From NCBI GenBank assembly GCA_003135995.1, contig PNBM01000249.1, positions 1 through 12,310 on the forward strand: 12,310 bases of DNA, written 5' to 3'. Below the pieces are notes generated by a model, which had not been told where the DNA came from, did no database searches, and saw only the letters and a list, made by a program, of their open reading frames with translations. The stretch comes from Ignavibacteriota bacterium (GTDB lineage Bacteria; Bacteroidota; Ignavibacteria; Tepidaquicellales; Tepidaquicellaceae). Below, piece after piece: positions 1 to 7,359 of this stretch (within the stretch, counting starts at the first letter, position 1; every line of letters starts with the position of its first letter). Both the position numbers and the translations under genes were made by a program.

Positions 1-28
1 GATAAATTATTAATTAAACTAATATATA

Positions 29-451
29 ATGGAATATACAAGTCTGACGCGGGATGATATTTACAGGATTCAAACAAGTTTTTTAAAAATATCGGAAAAG
101 CAGAATAAAATCGGTGAAAATTTTTATGACAGACTCTTTAAAGCAAACCCGGATATGATAAAATTATTTAAGGGCGATATGAAGGAACAGGCAAGAAACC
201 TTATGAAAATGGTAAAAATTGTTGTTGATGGTCTGAATAATCCTCAGATAATAGTTGCCGCAGTTCAGGACCTTGGAATAAGACACTATGAATTAGGAGT
301 TACCGTAAAAGATTATAAAATATTTGGAGATAATCTGATAGACTGTATTGAAGCTGAACTCGGTAAGGATTTTGATGCTAAGACGAAAGCTGCGTGGCAG
401 AAACTATACTCCGAATTAGCTGAAGTGATGAGAGGAAATCAGTATAAGTAA
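29..451 (+). CDS. Single-domain bacterial globin (flavohemoglobin-type heme domain)
   Basis: This 140-residue protein should bind heme and O2 or NO in the cytoplasm. It aligns along its length with the globin domain of flavohemoglobins (Hmp) and Vitreoscilla hemoglobin. Visible landmarks are Tyr33 in FYDRLF (B10), Phe47 (CD1), Gln54 (E7), the proximal His86 in IRHYELG (F8) and Tyr96, matching the Hmp tyrosine that contacts the proximal side. The Glu that partners this His in Hmp (Glu137) has no clear counterpart; the protein ends in NQYK. There is no FAD/NAD reductase domain, so any NO-dioxygenase activity would need a separate reductase. The start is the first ATG and has no Shine-Dalgarno sequence. 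Only 28 bases lie upstream, so promoter and upstream neighbour are unseen. The next gene is 247 bp away, so it is probably transcribed alone. Globin fold is confident; physiological role (NO detoxification, O2 binding) is inferred. Confidence 0.9.
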   Translation: MEYTSLTRDDIYRIQTSFLKISEKQNKIGENFYDRLFKANPDMIKLFKGDMKEQARNLMKMVKIVVDGLNNPQIIVAAVQDLGIRHYELGVTVKDYKIFGDNLIDCIEAELGKDFDAKTKAAWQKLYSELAEVMRGNQYK

Positions 452-698
452 TTTTTGTTCCCGGGAATATATTATTAAAATTTTTCGGGCACATCGTTAT
501 ATTCACATTTAAAACATTCAAATACACTCCAATATTTATCCGGATATTTTCTGATTTCACAGAATTGACTTGACAAATTTAATTTATAACCACATATTTG
601 TATGGCTATTAATAATAAGGTGTTTTACTTCTCGCTTTTTGAAACTTTTTTTTATAGTTCATTTGTTCAACAATTATTAACAATTAAAACTAAAAATC
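452..698. other. Intergenic region between globin and DUF1579 gene
   Basis: The gap holds a weak hairpin at about 461-489 (CCCGGGAA paired with TTTTTCGGG, including two G-T pairs). No T-run follows it, so it is not a convincing terminator. A promoter candidate lies at 570-600. A short perfect palindrome, TTGTTCAACAA, lies at 663-673, 25 bp before the ATG at 699. A 60-codon antisense ORF overlaps the left side but has no coding character that I recognise. Confidence 0.5.
570..600 (+). promoter_or_regulatory. Candidate promoter of the DUF1579 gene
   Basis: TTGACA at 570-575 is followed 17 bp later by CATATTTG at 593-600, a 7/8 match to the Bacteroidota -7 box TAnnTTTG. TTG-to-box spacing of 20 bp fits the usual -33/-7 arrangement. 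It predicts a leader of roughly 90 nt. This is consensus matching only. Confidence 0.4.
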
Positions 699-1262
699 AT
701 GAAAAAATTAATTTTTTTGTTTTTATTTTTTGGTTCTTTTTCGATTAATTCTTTCGCTCAGAATAATGATGACATGAAAAAATGGATGGATTATATGACT
801 CCGGGCAAAGAACAACAGGACCTTGCAAAAATGAACGGCGATTGGGTTTATACTTCGAAATTCTGGATGGACCCGAACGCTCCGGCACAAACTTCAGAAG
901 GTTTAGCTACATGTGAAATGCTTCTTGGAGGCAGATATCAGCAAATGACGGTGACAGGGAAAATGATGGGAATGGATTTCAGGGGAATCGGAGTTACCGG
1001 CTTCGACAATGCTAAGAAAGTGTGGGTTAGCAGCTGGATAGATAATTTCGGCACCGGGCTGATGTACATGGAAGGCACATATGATGACGCCTCTAAAAAA
1101 ATTGTATTTACCGGAAATATGGTTGACCCGACGAGCGGAAAAGATGTGGCTGTCAAACAAACTGTTAAAGTCTTAGATGATAATAATGTTCTTATGGAAA
1201 TGTTTGATAATTCTCACGGGAAAGAATTTAAGACTATGGAAATTAATTATACGAAGAAATAA
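699..1262 (+). CDS. Secreted DUF1579 family protein
   Basis: A 187-residue exported protein. Residues 1-20 form a signal peptide (KK, a run of Leu/Phe/Ile, then NSFA before QNN), so it is probably periplasmic. No lipobox cysteine is present. From about residue 35 it follows the DUF1579 pattern: PGKEQQDLAKMNGDW, the KFWMDP segment, ATCEMLLGGRY, GIGVTGFDN, SSWIDNFGTG, EGTYDD, and a KEFKTMEINYTKK end. The family forms a lipocalin-like beta barrel, and its biochemical function is not known to me. The length suggests a complete single domain. The gene appears monocistronic, with a promoter candidate about 100 bp upstream and a strong terminator 39 bp after the stop. The ATG has an A-rich upstream context and no Shine-Dalgarno. 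Family assignment rests on recalled motifs; function is left open. Confidence 0.87.
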   Translation: MKKLIFLFLFFGSFSINSFAQNNDDMKKWMDYMTPGKEQQDLAKMNGDWVYTSKFWMDPNAPAQTSEGLATCEMLLGGRYQQMTVTGKMMGMDFRGIGVTGFDNAKKVWVSSWIDNFGTGLMYMEGTYDDASKKIVFTGNMVDPTSGKDVAVKQTVKVLDDNNVLMEMFDNSHGKEFKTMEINYTKK

Positions 1263-1301
1263 TATTTTCTGAATACCTGAATTTCCATAATTTTAAAATT
1301 T

Positions 1302-1336
1302 AGGAGTTATCCGGAAACAGGATAACTCCTTTTTTT
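1302..1336 (+). terminator. Rho-independent terminator after DUF1579 gene
   Basis: AGGAGTTATCC (1302-1312) pairs perfectly with GGATAACTCCT (1320-1330) around a 7-nt loop, followed by six further T residues. It starts 39 bp after the stop at 1262. Confidence 0.9.
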
Positions 1337-1347
1337 GAATCGGTTTT

Positions 1348-1374
1348 TGTAAACAACATAAATGTTGTTTTACA
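1348..1374. repeat. Inverted repeat (hairpin with one bulged base)
   Basis: TGTAAACAACA (1348-1358) and TGTTGTTTTACA (1363-1374) are complementary except for one extra base, around a 4-nt TAAA loop. It lies between two convergent genes and lacks a strong T-run on either side. A DNA site or a weak terminator for the minus-strand gene are both possible. Confidence 0.45.
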
Positions 1375-1418
1375 TATCCGGACTTGATAAAGCTTTCCTT
1401 TGCGTTCAAAACTCTTAA

Positions 1419-1446
1419 TTCGCTATTTCGCATTTCACCATTTCGC
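1419..1446. repeat. Degenerate short tandem repeat, TTCGC every 7-8 bp
   Basis: TTCGC or TTCAC starts at 1419, 1427, 1434 and 1442, giving spacings of 8, 7 and 8 bp. No ORF covers it. It looks like a small degenerate intergenic repeat; I see no function. Confidence 0.45.
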
Positions 1447-1455
1447 TAAAATTTA

Positions 1456-1489
1456 TCGTTTTCACACAGTCTCTCCCGTGTGGAAACGA
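1456..1489. other. Hairpin just downstream of the 1500-2417 gene
   Basis: TCGTTTTCACAC (1456-1467) pairs with GTGTGGAAACGA (1478-1489), 12 bp with one G-T pair and a 10-nt loop. It lies 11 bp past the stop of the minus-strand gene, where a terminator is expected. The T-run on the minus strand is poor, so it may be a terminator-like or mRNA-stabilising stem. Confidence 0.4.
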
Positions 1490-1499
1490 ATTTACAAAT

Positions 1500-2417
1500 T
1501 TACCTTTTATTCAAATAATCGTCTTTTTCACAAACTTCATCTATATTTTTATTAAGAGTTTCATTTTGAAATTTTTCTTTAAGATAATTCATATATTCAA
1601 GTGTTTTTTCTACACCCCATTTATTTTCATGGTATATACTTACGACTGTATATAAAAGATCCTTACAAAATTTCGATTTGGTATTTTTTTCGATGAAAAA
1701 TTCAATTTCTTTAATTGTTGTTGTATCATATTTATATTTAAATAAATTCCTTGTATAATAAAAATGTTCGAGTGCAAATTGTGTAAATCTCGAATTTGGA
1801 TATTTGTATAAAATTACAGATGCAGTATCTGTGCAGGCTTGGAGTTTTTCTTTATTATTGGGTCCTTTGGCATCCTTAAAATATTCGTTTAATTTTAGGG
1901 CATCATTGAAAGCCGGGATCTCCGATTCTTTTATAGGTAAGACGGTGAATTTTATCGTATTAGAACTTACCAATGCTTTTTCAATAAATTCACTGTACCT
2001 GTATTTCAAAGAAATCCTATATGTTCCTTCGCTGAAATAATTGCGGAAAAAAATATCTCCCGGTCCTGCATAAAAACTAAGTTCGTCTTCGGTATCAATA
2101 GTATCACCAGGGTATAGTATCTTATATGGAAATTCCCCATGCGAAATACCAAGTTTATTAGTTTTAAGCTTTTGACCCTTTTCATTAAATACGTCCATTC
2201 TGGATGACATTGAATTGATGTTGAAATTATTTAAAAATACAGTGTCACTTTGCATCCCTATATTGATAAGCTTTACTTTAAAAAGCACATCTTCTGCATA
2301 TTCATATTCATTTTTATCGGTACTGATTATTAATTTGTATTTGTGATCCTGAGAAAATGAGTTGTTATAAAATATTACAGAGAAAGCAAGTATTATAAAA
2401 AAAATTAAATTTTTCAT
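1500..2417 (-). CDS. Hypothetical secreted protein, Ig-like N-terminus and helical C-terminus
   Basis: I do not recognise this 305-residue protein as a named family. Residues 1-22 form a signal peptide (MKN, hydrophobic stretch, NNSFS before QDH), without a lipobox, so it is exported. Residues about 25-160 read as alternating beta strands of the kind seen in Ig-like or proteinase-inhibitor-like sandwiches (STDKNEYEYAEDVLFKVKLI, then LYPGDTIDTEDELSF and EGTYRISLKY). Residues about 165-300 look helical, with YPNSRFTQFALEHFYYTRN and IYHENKWGVEKTLEYMNYL resembling TPR-type repeats. Cysteines are few (three) and do not form a metal motif. It faces the DUF1579 gene convergently and has its own promoter candidate at 2464-2494. 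No function is proposed. The ATG at 2417 is chosen because the signal peptide begins there. Confidence 0.75.
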   Translation of the reverse strand: MKNLIFFIILAFSVIFYNNSFSQDHKYKLIISTDKNEYEYAEDVLFKVKLINIGMQSDTVFLNNFNINSMSSRMDVFNEKGQKLKTNKLGISHGEFPYKILYPGDTIDTEDELSFYAGPGDIFFRNYFSEGTYRISLKYRYSEFIEKALVSSNTIKFTVLPIKESEIPAFNDALKLNEYFKDAKGPNNKEKLQACTDTASVILYKYPNSRFTQFALEHFYYTRNLFKYKYDTTTIKEIEFFIEKNTKSKFCKDLLYTVVSIYHENKWGVEKTLEYMNYLKEKFQNETLNKNIDEVCEKDDYLNKR

Positions 2418-2463
2418 AATATAAATATTCTTTTTTTTGAGTTCTTTTTTAGAATAATAATTA

Positions 2464-2494
2464 CATAATTAATAAAACATTGTTGAATTATCAA
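2464..2494 (-). promoter_or_regulatory. Candidate promoter of the 305-residue secreted protein
   Basis: On the minus strand TTGATA (2494-2489) is followed after 17 bp by TAATTATG (2471-2464), a 7/8 match to TAnnTTTG. It sits 47-77 bp upstream of the ATG at 2417. Confidence 0.35.
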
Positions 2495-2504
2495 GTTAAT
2501 TCAA
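2483..2504. promoter_or_regulatory. Perfect 8+8 inverted repeat, possible operator
   Basis: TTGAATTA (2483-2490) and TAATTCAA (2497-2504) are exact reverse complements separated by 6 bp. The site overlaps the candidate -35 box of the gene starting at 2417, a classic place for a dimeric regulator. It is AT-rich, so chance is possible. The spacing does not match the FNR consensus TTGAT-N4-ATCAA. Confidence 0.35.
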
Positions 2505-2527
2505 TAAGCGGGATTGAAGAACGTTAT

Positions 2528-2562
2528 AAAAAAAAACGTTCCCATACTAAAGCGTGGGAACG
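2528..2562 (-). terminator. Rho-independent terminator of the nifJ / DHOD-like block
   Basis: CGTTCCCAT (2537-2545) pairs with GTGGGAACG (2554-2562, one G-T pair) around an 8-nt loop. On the minus strand the stem is followed by nine T residues (A-tract 2528-2536). It begins 38 bp after the stop codon of the DHOD-like gene. Confidence 0.88.
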
Positions 2563-2600
2563 AGATATAATCTTAATACACTTAATAACCTAATAACTAT

Positions 2601-3599
2601 CTACATCTGCACTTTATAGCTGTTCAGTGCCTTCATATAATTTGCACGCTCGAATGCTGCCGGGTCTGCAACAGAACGCTGACTCATACTTCCTTTCATA
2701 ATCCGGATTGATTCGTATTCGTTTTCTTCCATCCATTTTTCTAGGTCCTTAAGAATTTCAGATATCCTGTTATATCCGTTTTCAAGCAATTCGGAGCATA
2801 CCATCGCTACGTCTCCGCCCACCAGCATAACTTTCAGAACATCGAGGTGATTATGAATTCCGCTTGTCGCAGCCATATTACCTTTTATTCTTCCATACAT
2901 TGTTGCAATCCATCTTAAGGGAAGTCTTAATTCCCAGCTTCTGCTTAATTCTAAGTTAGGAACGACTTCAAGATTTTCAAGGTCAATATCAGGCTGATAA
3001 AAACGGTTGAATAATACAAAAGCGTCGGCTCCCGCATCATCAAGTTTTTTAATTATATTTCCTGTCGAAGAAAAATAAGGACTTAATTTCATTGCAACCG
3101 GAATTTTAATCGCTGATTTAATTGCTTTCAAATCCCGCACATAAATTTCTTCAATCTTCGAACCTTCATCATGTATGTTTGAGGGAATATAATAAACATT
3201 TAATTCCAGTCCATCGGCTCCTGCTTCTTCTATGAGTTTTGCGTATTTCATCCAGCCGCCTATCGAAACACCGTTCAGACTTCCGATTATCGGAATGTTA
3301 ACAGATTTTTTCAGTTTACTAATATGCTCAAGATATTCTTCGGGTCCGAGATTGTATTCTGCCGCTTTCGGGAAATAACTAATTGCTTCTGCAAAACTTT
3401 CCGTACCGTAAGTCATGTAATGGTCTAACTCTCCGGCTTCAAATTCGATTTGTTCTTCGAATAATGAATAAACTACTACAGCCGATGCTCCCGCATCTTC
3501 CAAACGTTTAACCGAATCAACAGTTTTAGATAACGGTGATGATGAAGGAACTATGGGGTTTTTTAAAGTTAAACCCATATATTTTGTCGTTAAGTCCAT
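2601..3599 (-). CDS. Dihydroorotate dehydrogenase-like flavoprotein (catalytic Cys replaced)
   Basis: A 332-residue TIM-barrel protein of the class 1 DHOD superfamily, probably FMN-binding and cytosolic. It shows the typical opening MDLTTKYMGLTLKNPIVPSS, the GSLNG segment (residues 106-110), AGADGLELN (127-134), VAMKLSP with Lys171 as a likely flavin contact, and late SGIHN and GGDVAMVCS segments consistent with the phosphate-binding end of the barrel. In true class 1A DHODs the strand after ELN carries the catalytic cysteine (ELNLSCPN); here it reads ELNVYYIPSN, with Tyr136-Tyr137 in place of Ser-Cys. It is therefore unlikely to be the pyrimidine enzyme PyrD. It lies 91 bp downstream of nifJ on the same strand and ends at a terminator, so the two are probably co-transcribed. 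An electron-transfer or accessory role with PFOR is inference from position. Superfamily is confident; substrate unknown. Confidence 0.88.
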   Translation of the reverse strand: MDLTTKYMGLTLKNPIVPSSSPLSKTVDSVKRLEDAGASAVVVYSLFEEQIEFEAGELDHYMTYGTESFAEAISYFPKAAEYNLGPEEYLEHISKLKKSVNIPIIGSLNGVSIGGWMKYAKLIEEAGADGLELNVYYIPSNIHDEGSKIEEIYVRDLKAIKSAIKIPVAMKLSPYFSSTGNIIKKLDDAGADAFVLFNRFYQPDIDLENLEVVPNLELSRSWELRLPLRWIATMYGRIKGNMAATSGIHNHLDVLKVMLVGGDVAMVCSELLENGYNRISEILKDLEKWMEENEYESIRIMKGSMSQRSVADPAAFERANYMKALNSYKVQM

Positions 3600-3639
3600 A
3601 ATTATAAATTTAAAATTAATAAAAATCGTATTTCATGAA

Positions 3640-3679
3640 GCAGGAAATTGCCGTGATATTATATTACAACAATTCCCGC
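3640..3679. other. Imperfect hairpin between nifJ and DHOD-like gene
   Basis: GCAGGAAATTG (3640-3650) pairs with CAATTCCCGC (3670-3679) with one mismatch and one bulge, around a 19-nt loop. There is no strong T-run on the minus strand. It may be a processing or stabilising stem between the two genes rather than a terminator. Confidence 0.3.
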
Positions 3680-3690
3680 TTTAATAAAAT

Positions 3691-6600
3691 TTATTTCGCG
3701 TCACTGCTAAGTTTTTGATATATCAGCCAGCGTTCATTCACATCCTCCTGAGCAAGTTTGAGTAATTTTTTCGCGTGCTCCGGATGTGATTTAGTCAGCA
3801 TCTTATATCTTGTTTCCTTATAAGCATATTCTTCAAATGTAATCTTCGGAGCACCGGAATCCAGCTTGAGCGGATTCTTACCCTGTTTTGCCAATTCAGG
3901 ATTTCTTCTGAATAATATCCAGTACGCTGAATCAACTGCCGCTTTCTGGTTTTCAATTGCCTTCGACATATTAATACCGTGTGCGATGCAATGTGAATAA
4001 GCAATGATAATAGATGGTCCGTCGAATGCTTCAGCTTCGAGAAACGCTCTCAGGCATTGAGTATCATTCGCACCCATCGCGACTTTTGCAACATAAACAT
4101 GTTCATAATTCATTGCCATCATGCCTAGATCTTTTTTAGGAACCGGTTTTCCTGAGGCGGCAAATTTTGCAACCGCTCCAAGTCCTGTTGATTTTGACAT
4201 CTGCCCGCCAGTGTTGGAATAAACTTCAGTATCGAGCACAAGAATATTTACGTTTTTTCCCGATGCAAGAACGTGGTCTAATCCGCCGTAGCCGATATCA
4301 TAAGCCCATCCGTCACCGCCGATTATCCAAACATCTTTTTTGACGAGATAATCCGCAAGGCTTAATAAATCTTCGGCTTCATGTGAATCCATTTTTTTCA
4401 ATAAATCTTTCAATCTTGCAACTCTTTCTCTTTGTTCAAAAATTCCTGATTCATCTTTTTGGTCCGCATTTAAGATTTCATCAGCTAAACCGTCACTCAA
4501 TTTATCTTTTAACCTTATCAAAAGTTCTTTCGCATATTCATTATGTTTATCGAGTGAAAGTCTCATACCCATTCCGAATTCTGCATTATCTTCGAAGAGT
4601 GAATTTGACCATGCCGGTCCTCTGCCTTCTTTATTTACAGCCCATGGAGTAGTCGGAAGATTTGCGCCGTAAATCGATGAACAGCCCGTTGCGTTTGCGA
4701 TGATAGCCCTGTCTCCGAATAACTGAGACACAAGTTTTACGTATGGAGTCTCACCGCATCCTGAACAAGCACCCGAATATTCAAAGAGCGGGAGAAGGAA
4801 CTGACTTCCCTTTACGGTAGATACACTGATTTTACTTCTGTCCATTTCGGGAATATTAAGGAAAAATTCATAATTTATTTTTTCCGGTTCACGTAATGGT
4901 AACTGCGGTGCCATATTAATAGCTCTGAGCTTTACTTCGCGTTTGTTTTTGGCAGGACAAATATCAACGCATAATCCGCAGCCCGTACAGTCTTCAACAG
5001 CCACCTGAATTGAATAGGCAGTACCTTCTTCGAATTCTTTACCTTTTGCTTTCATTGATTTGAAAGTAGGGGGCGCATTTTTTAATAATTTTTCGTCATA
5101 GGCTTTTATCCTGATTGTAGCGTGCGGACAAATAATGGCGCACTTACCGCACTGAATACACCATTCTGCATCCCATACGGGAACTTCCTGTGCAATATTT
5201 CTTTTTTCCCATTGAGTCGTACCTGATGGGAACGTACCGTCGACGGGCATTTCACTTACAGATACGTCATCACCGTCTCCTGCCATAATTTTTGATAATG
5301 TATGCTTAACATAATCCGGAGCTTTTTCGGATACTATCGGCGGCAATTCGATATCGCTTAATTTTACATTCGTTAAATCTATTTTATACAGATTTGCCAG
5401 CGTCTTATCGACTGCCTCATAATTTTGTTTTACAATATCATCACCTTTAGCACCGTAAGTTTTTTTAATAGATTTTTTAATCTGTTCAATCGCTTCGTCT
5501 TTCGGAAGCACGCCTGATATTGCGAAGAAGCAGGTTTGCATAATTGTATTTATCCTTGAACCCATCCCTGTTTCCTTTGCAACAGCGTAGCCGTCGATGA
5601 TATAGAATTTCAGTTTTTTTGCGAGAATTTGTTCACAAACTCTTTTAGGAATTTTGGAGAAAATTTCTTCCTTGCTATAAGGAGTGTTAAGCAGAAACGT
5701 TCCGCCGTCTTTAATATTTTTTAACACATCAAATTTTTCAAGTAATACAAAAAGATGGCAGCCAATAAAATCAGCCTTTTGTACCAGGTAAGTTGATTTA
5801 ATAGGTTTCTTTCCAAACCTTAAATGTGAAATTGTAGTCGAGCCTGATTTTTTTGAATCATAAACAAAATATCCCTGTGCATAATTTTCAGTTTCTTCGC
5901 CGATAATTTTTATAGAATTTTTATTCGCTCCGACCGTACCGTCAGCACCAAGCCCGTAAAATAAGGCGCTCACCATATCTTCGGGTGCAGTCGTAAATTC
6001 CTTATCGAATTCAAGACTTGTAAATGTGACATCATCATTTATACCAACGGTGAAATGATTTTTCGGTTCATCTTTTTTCAGTTCATCAAAAACACTTTTG
6101 ACCATAGTTGGAGTAAATTCTTTTGAAGATAATCCATACCTGCCTCCGATAATTTTCGGCATTTTGGCAAAAGGCGGTTTTGGTCCTGACATTTCTTCTG
6201 AAATAGCTGTGACCACATCAAGATATAAAGGTTCGCCAAGTGAACCAGGCTCTTTTGTCCTGTCGAGAACGGCAATTTTTTTAACACTTTTTGGAATTGC
6301 ACCGATAAGATGTTTCACGGAGAACGGACGGAACAAGCGAACTTTAACGATACCGATTTTTTCGCCGGATTTCTTCATAAGATATTCAACAGTTTCTTCT
6401 GCTGCTTCGGCGCCTGAACCCATTAGAATAACTATTCTTTCTGCATCCGGAGCTCCATAATAATCAAACAGGCTATATTTTCTTCCTGTAAGTTCAAAAA
6501 ATTTATTCATTGCATTTTCAACTATACCAGGGCATTCATTATAAAATTTATTAACTGTTTCCCTTCCCTGAAAATATACGTCAGGATTTTGTGCGGTGCC

Positions 6601-7248
6601 TCTGATAAAAGGATTATCAGGAGACATTGCTCTTTTGCGGTGTTCCTTAACATATTTATCGTTTATCATAGCTTTCATATCTTCAACTGTAAGTTGTTCG
6701 ATTTTCATTACTTCATGCGATGTTCTGAATCCGTCGAAGAAATGTAAAAATGGAATTCTCGATTCGAGAGTAGCCTTTTGGGCAATTAAAGCGAAGTCCA
6801 TAACTTCCTGAACAGAGTTTGAGCAAATTAATGCGAACCCGGTCTGTCTTGTTGCCATAACGTCGCTGTGGTCTCCGAAAATTGATAATGCCTGTGCTGA
6901 AATTGACCTTGCGGTTACGTGAAATACGGTAGCTGTTAATTCTCCTGCAATCTTAAACATATTCGGAATCATAAGAAGCAAACCCTGTGAGGCTGTGAAA
7001 GTAGTGGTCATTGAACCGCTCTGCAATGCACCGTGTACTGCACCTGCGGCTCCACCTTCACTTTGCAATTCTGCTACAACCGGAATTGTTCCCCAAATAT
7101 TCTTTCTGTTTTCAGAAGACCACGCATCTGAAAGTTCACCCATTGGTGATGAAGGAGTAATAGGATAAATCGCAATAACTTCATTCACCTGGTGCGCAAC
7201 ATACGCCGCTGCTTCGTTTCCATCAATTGTGACTTTTTTTCTTTGCAT
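3691..7248 (-). CDS. nifJ: Pyruvate:ferredoxin (flavodoxin) oxidoreductase
   Basis: This 1185-residue one-chain PFOR converts pyruvate and CoA to acetyl-CoA and CO2, reducing ferredoxin or flavodoxin, and may also run in reverse. It has the full homodimeric domain set. The N-terminal part keeps Thr31 in YPITPSSP, Glu64 and Arg114, matching the active-site residues and numbering of the Desulfovibrio africanus enzyme. A two-cluster ferredoxin domain follows, with C697-C700-C703-C707 and C754-C757-C760-C764. The TPP domain has cluster ligands C828, C831, C856 and C1087, the GGDGWAYDIGYGG motif and Asn1012 in YSNTGGQ. It lacks the C-terminal extension that makes the D. africanus protein longer, so the clusters may be less protected from oxygen. 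The ATG has an A/T-rich leader without Shine-Dalgarno. It lies between an FNR-like sensor gene (111 bp upstream) and the DHOD-like gene (91 bp downstream), all on one strand. Confidence 0.97.
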   Translation of the reverse strand: MQRKKVTIDGNEAAAYVAHQVNEVIAIYPITPSSPMGELSDAWSSENRKNIWGTIPVVAELQSEGGAAGAVHGALQSGSMTTTFTASQGLLLMIPNMFKIAGELTATVFHVTARSISAQALSIFGDHSDVMATRQTGFALICSNSVQEVMDFALIAQKATLESRIPFLHFFDGFRTSHEVMKIEQLTVEDMKAMINDKYVKEHRKRAMSPDNPFIRGTAQNPDVYFQGRETVNKFYNECPGIVENAMNKFFELTGRKYSLFDYYGAPDAERIVILMGSGAEAAEETVEYLMKKSGEKIGIVKVRLFRPFSVKHLIGAIPKSVKKIAVLDRTKEPGSLGEPLYLDVVTAISEEMSGPKPPFAKMPKIIGGRYGLSSKEFTPTMVKSVFDELKKDEPKNHFTVGINDDVTFTSLEFDKEFTTAPEDMVSALFYGLGADGTVGANKNSIKIIGEETENYAQGYFVYDSKKSGSTTISHLRFGKKPIKSTYLVQKADFIGCHLFVLLEKFDVLKNIKDGGTFLLNTPYSKEEIFSKIPKRVCEQILAKKLKFYIIDGYAVAKETGMGSRINTIMQTCFFAISGVLPKDEAIEQIKKSIKKTYGAKGDDIVKQNYEAVDKTLANLYKIDLTNVKLSDIELPPIVSEKAPDYVKHTLSKIMAGDGDDVSVSEMPVDGTFPSGTTQWEKRNIAQEVPVWDAEWCIQCGKCAIICPHATIRIKAYDEKLLKNAPPTFKSMKAKGKEFEEGTAYSIQVAVEDCTGCGLCVDICPAKNKREVKLRAINMAPQLPLREPEKINYEFFLNIPEMDRSKISVSTVKGSQFLLPLFEYSGACSGCGETPYVKLVSQLFGDRAIIANATGCSSIYGANLPTTPWAVNKEGRGPAWSNSLFEDNAEFGMGMRLSLDKHNEYAKELLIRLKDKLSDGLADEILNADQKDESGIFEQRERVARLKDLLKKMDSHEAEDLLSLADYLVKKDVWIIGGDGWAYDIGYGGLDHVLASGKNVNILVLDTEVYSNTGGQMSKSTGLGAVAKFAASGKPVPKKDLGMMAMNYEHVYVAKVAMGANDTQCLRAFLEAEAFDGPSIIIAYSHCIAHGINMSKAIENQKAAVDSAYWILFRRNPELAKQGKNPLKLDSGAPKITFEEYAYKETRYKMLTKSHPEHAKKLLKLAQEDVNERWLIYQKLSSDAK

Positions 7249-7296
7249 AATTTTTAATTTATATTATTAAATAATTTCTTAAAATTTAATTCTCTC

Positions 7297-7323
7297 TCCA
7301 ATGCAAAAACATTGTTGGATTAT
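7297..7323. promoter_or_regulatory. Candidate regulatory site upstream of nifJ
   Basis: The gap between nifJ and the sensor gene holds TCCAATG (7297-7303) and a matching CATT...GGA half (7310-7319, three extra bases), plus the 18-mer AAAACATTGTTGGATTAT at 7306-7323. A one-mismatch copy of the 18-mer lies at 2474-2491, at nearly the same distance upstream of another minus-strand gene. Function unknown. Confidence 0.35.
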
Positions 7324-7359
7324 ATTTTTATTTCTCCCCTGTTTGTTAACGGGATGAAT

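Noticed and set aside
461..489. Terminator for the globin gene
   Set aside because: The stem is short with two G-T pairs and is followed by CACATCG rather than a T-run.
378..560. A 60-codon minus-strand ORF overlapping the globin 3' end
   Set aside because: It is partly antisense to the globin, has no recognisable domain and no initiation signals that I can see.
2483..2494. FNR box (TTGA....TCAA)
   Set aside because: Half-sites are separated by 4 bp rather than the 6 bp between TTGA and TCAA of the FNR consensus; the longer palindrome at 2483-2504 explains it better.
6098..6460. A 120-codon plus-strand ORF inside nifJ
   Set aside because: It is antisense to conserved PFOR sequence with no domain signature.
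7249..7359. Frameshifted remainder of an HTH domain after the FNR-like gene
   Set aside because: The 111 bp gap is too short for a winged helix and no frame in it resembles one, so truncation by a simple frameshift is unlikely.
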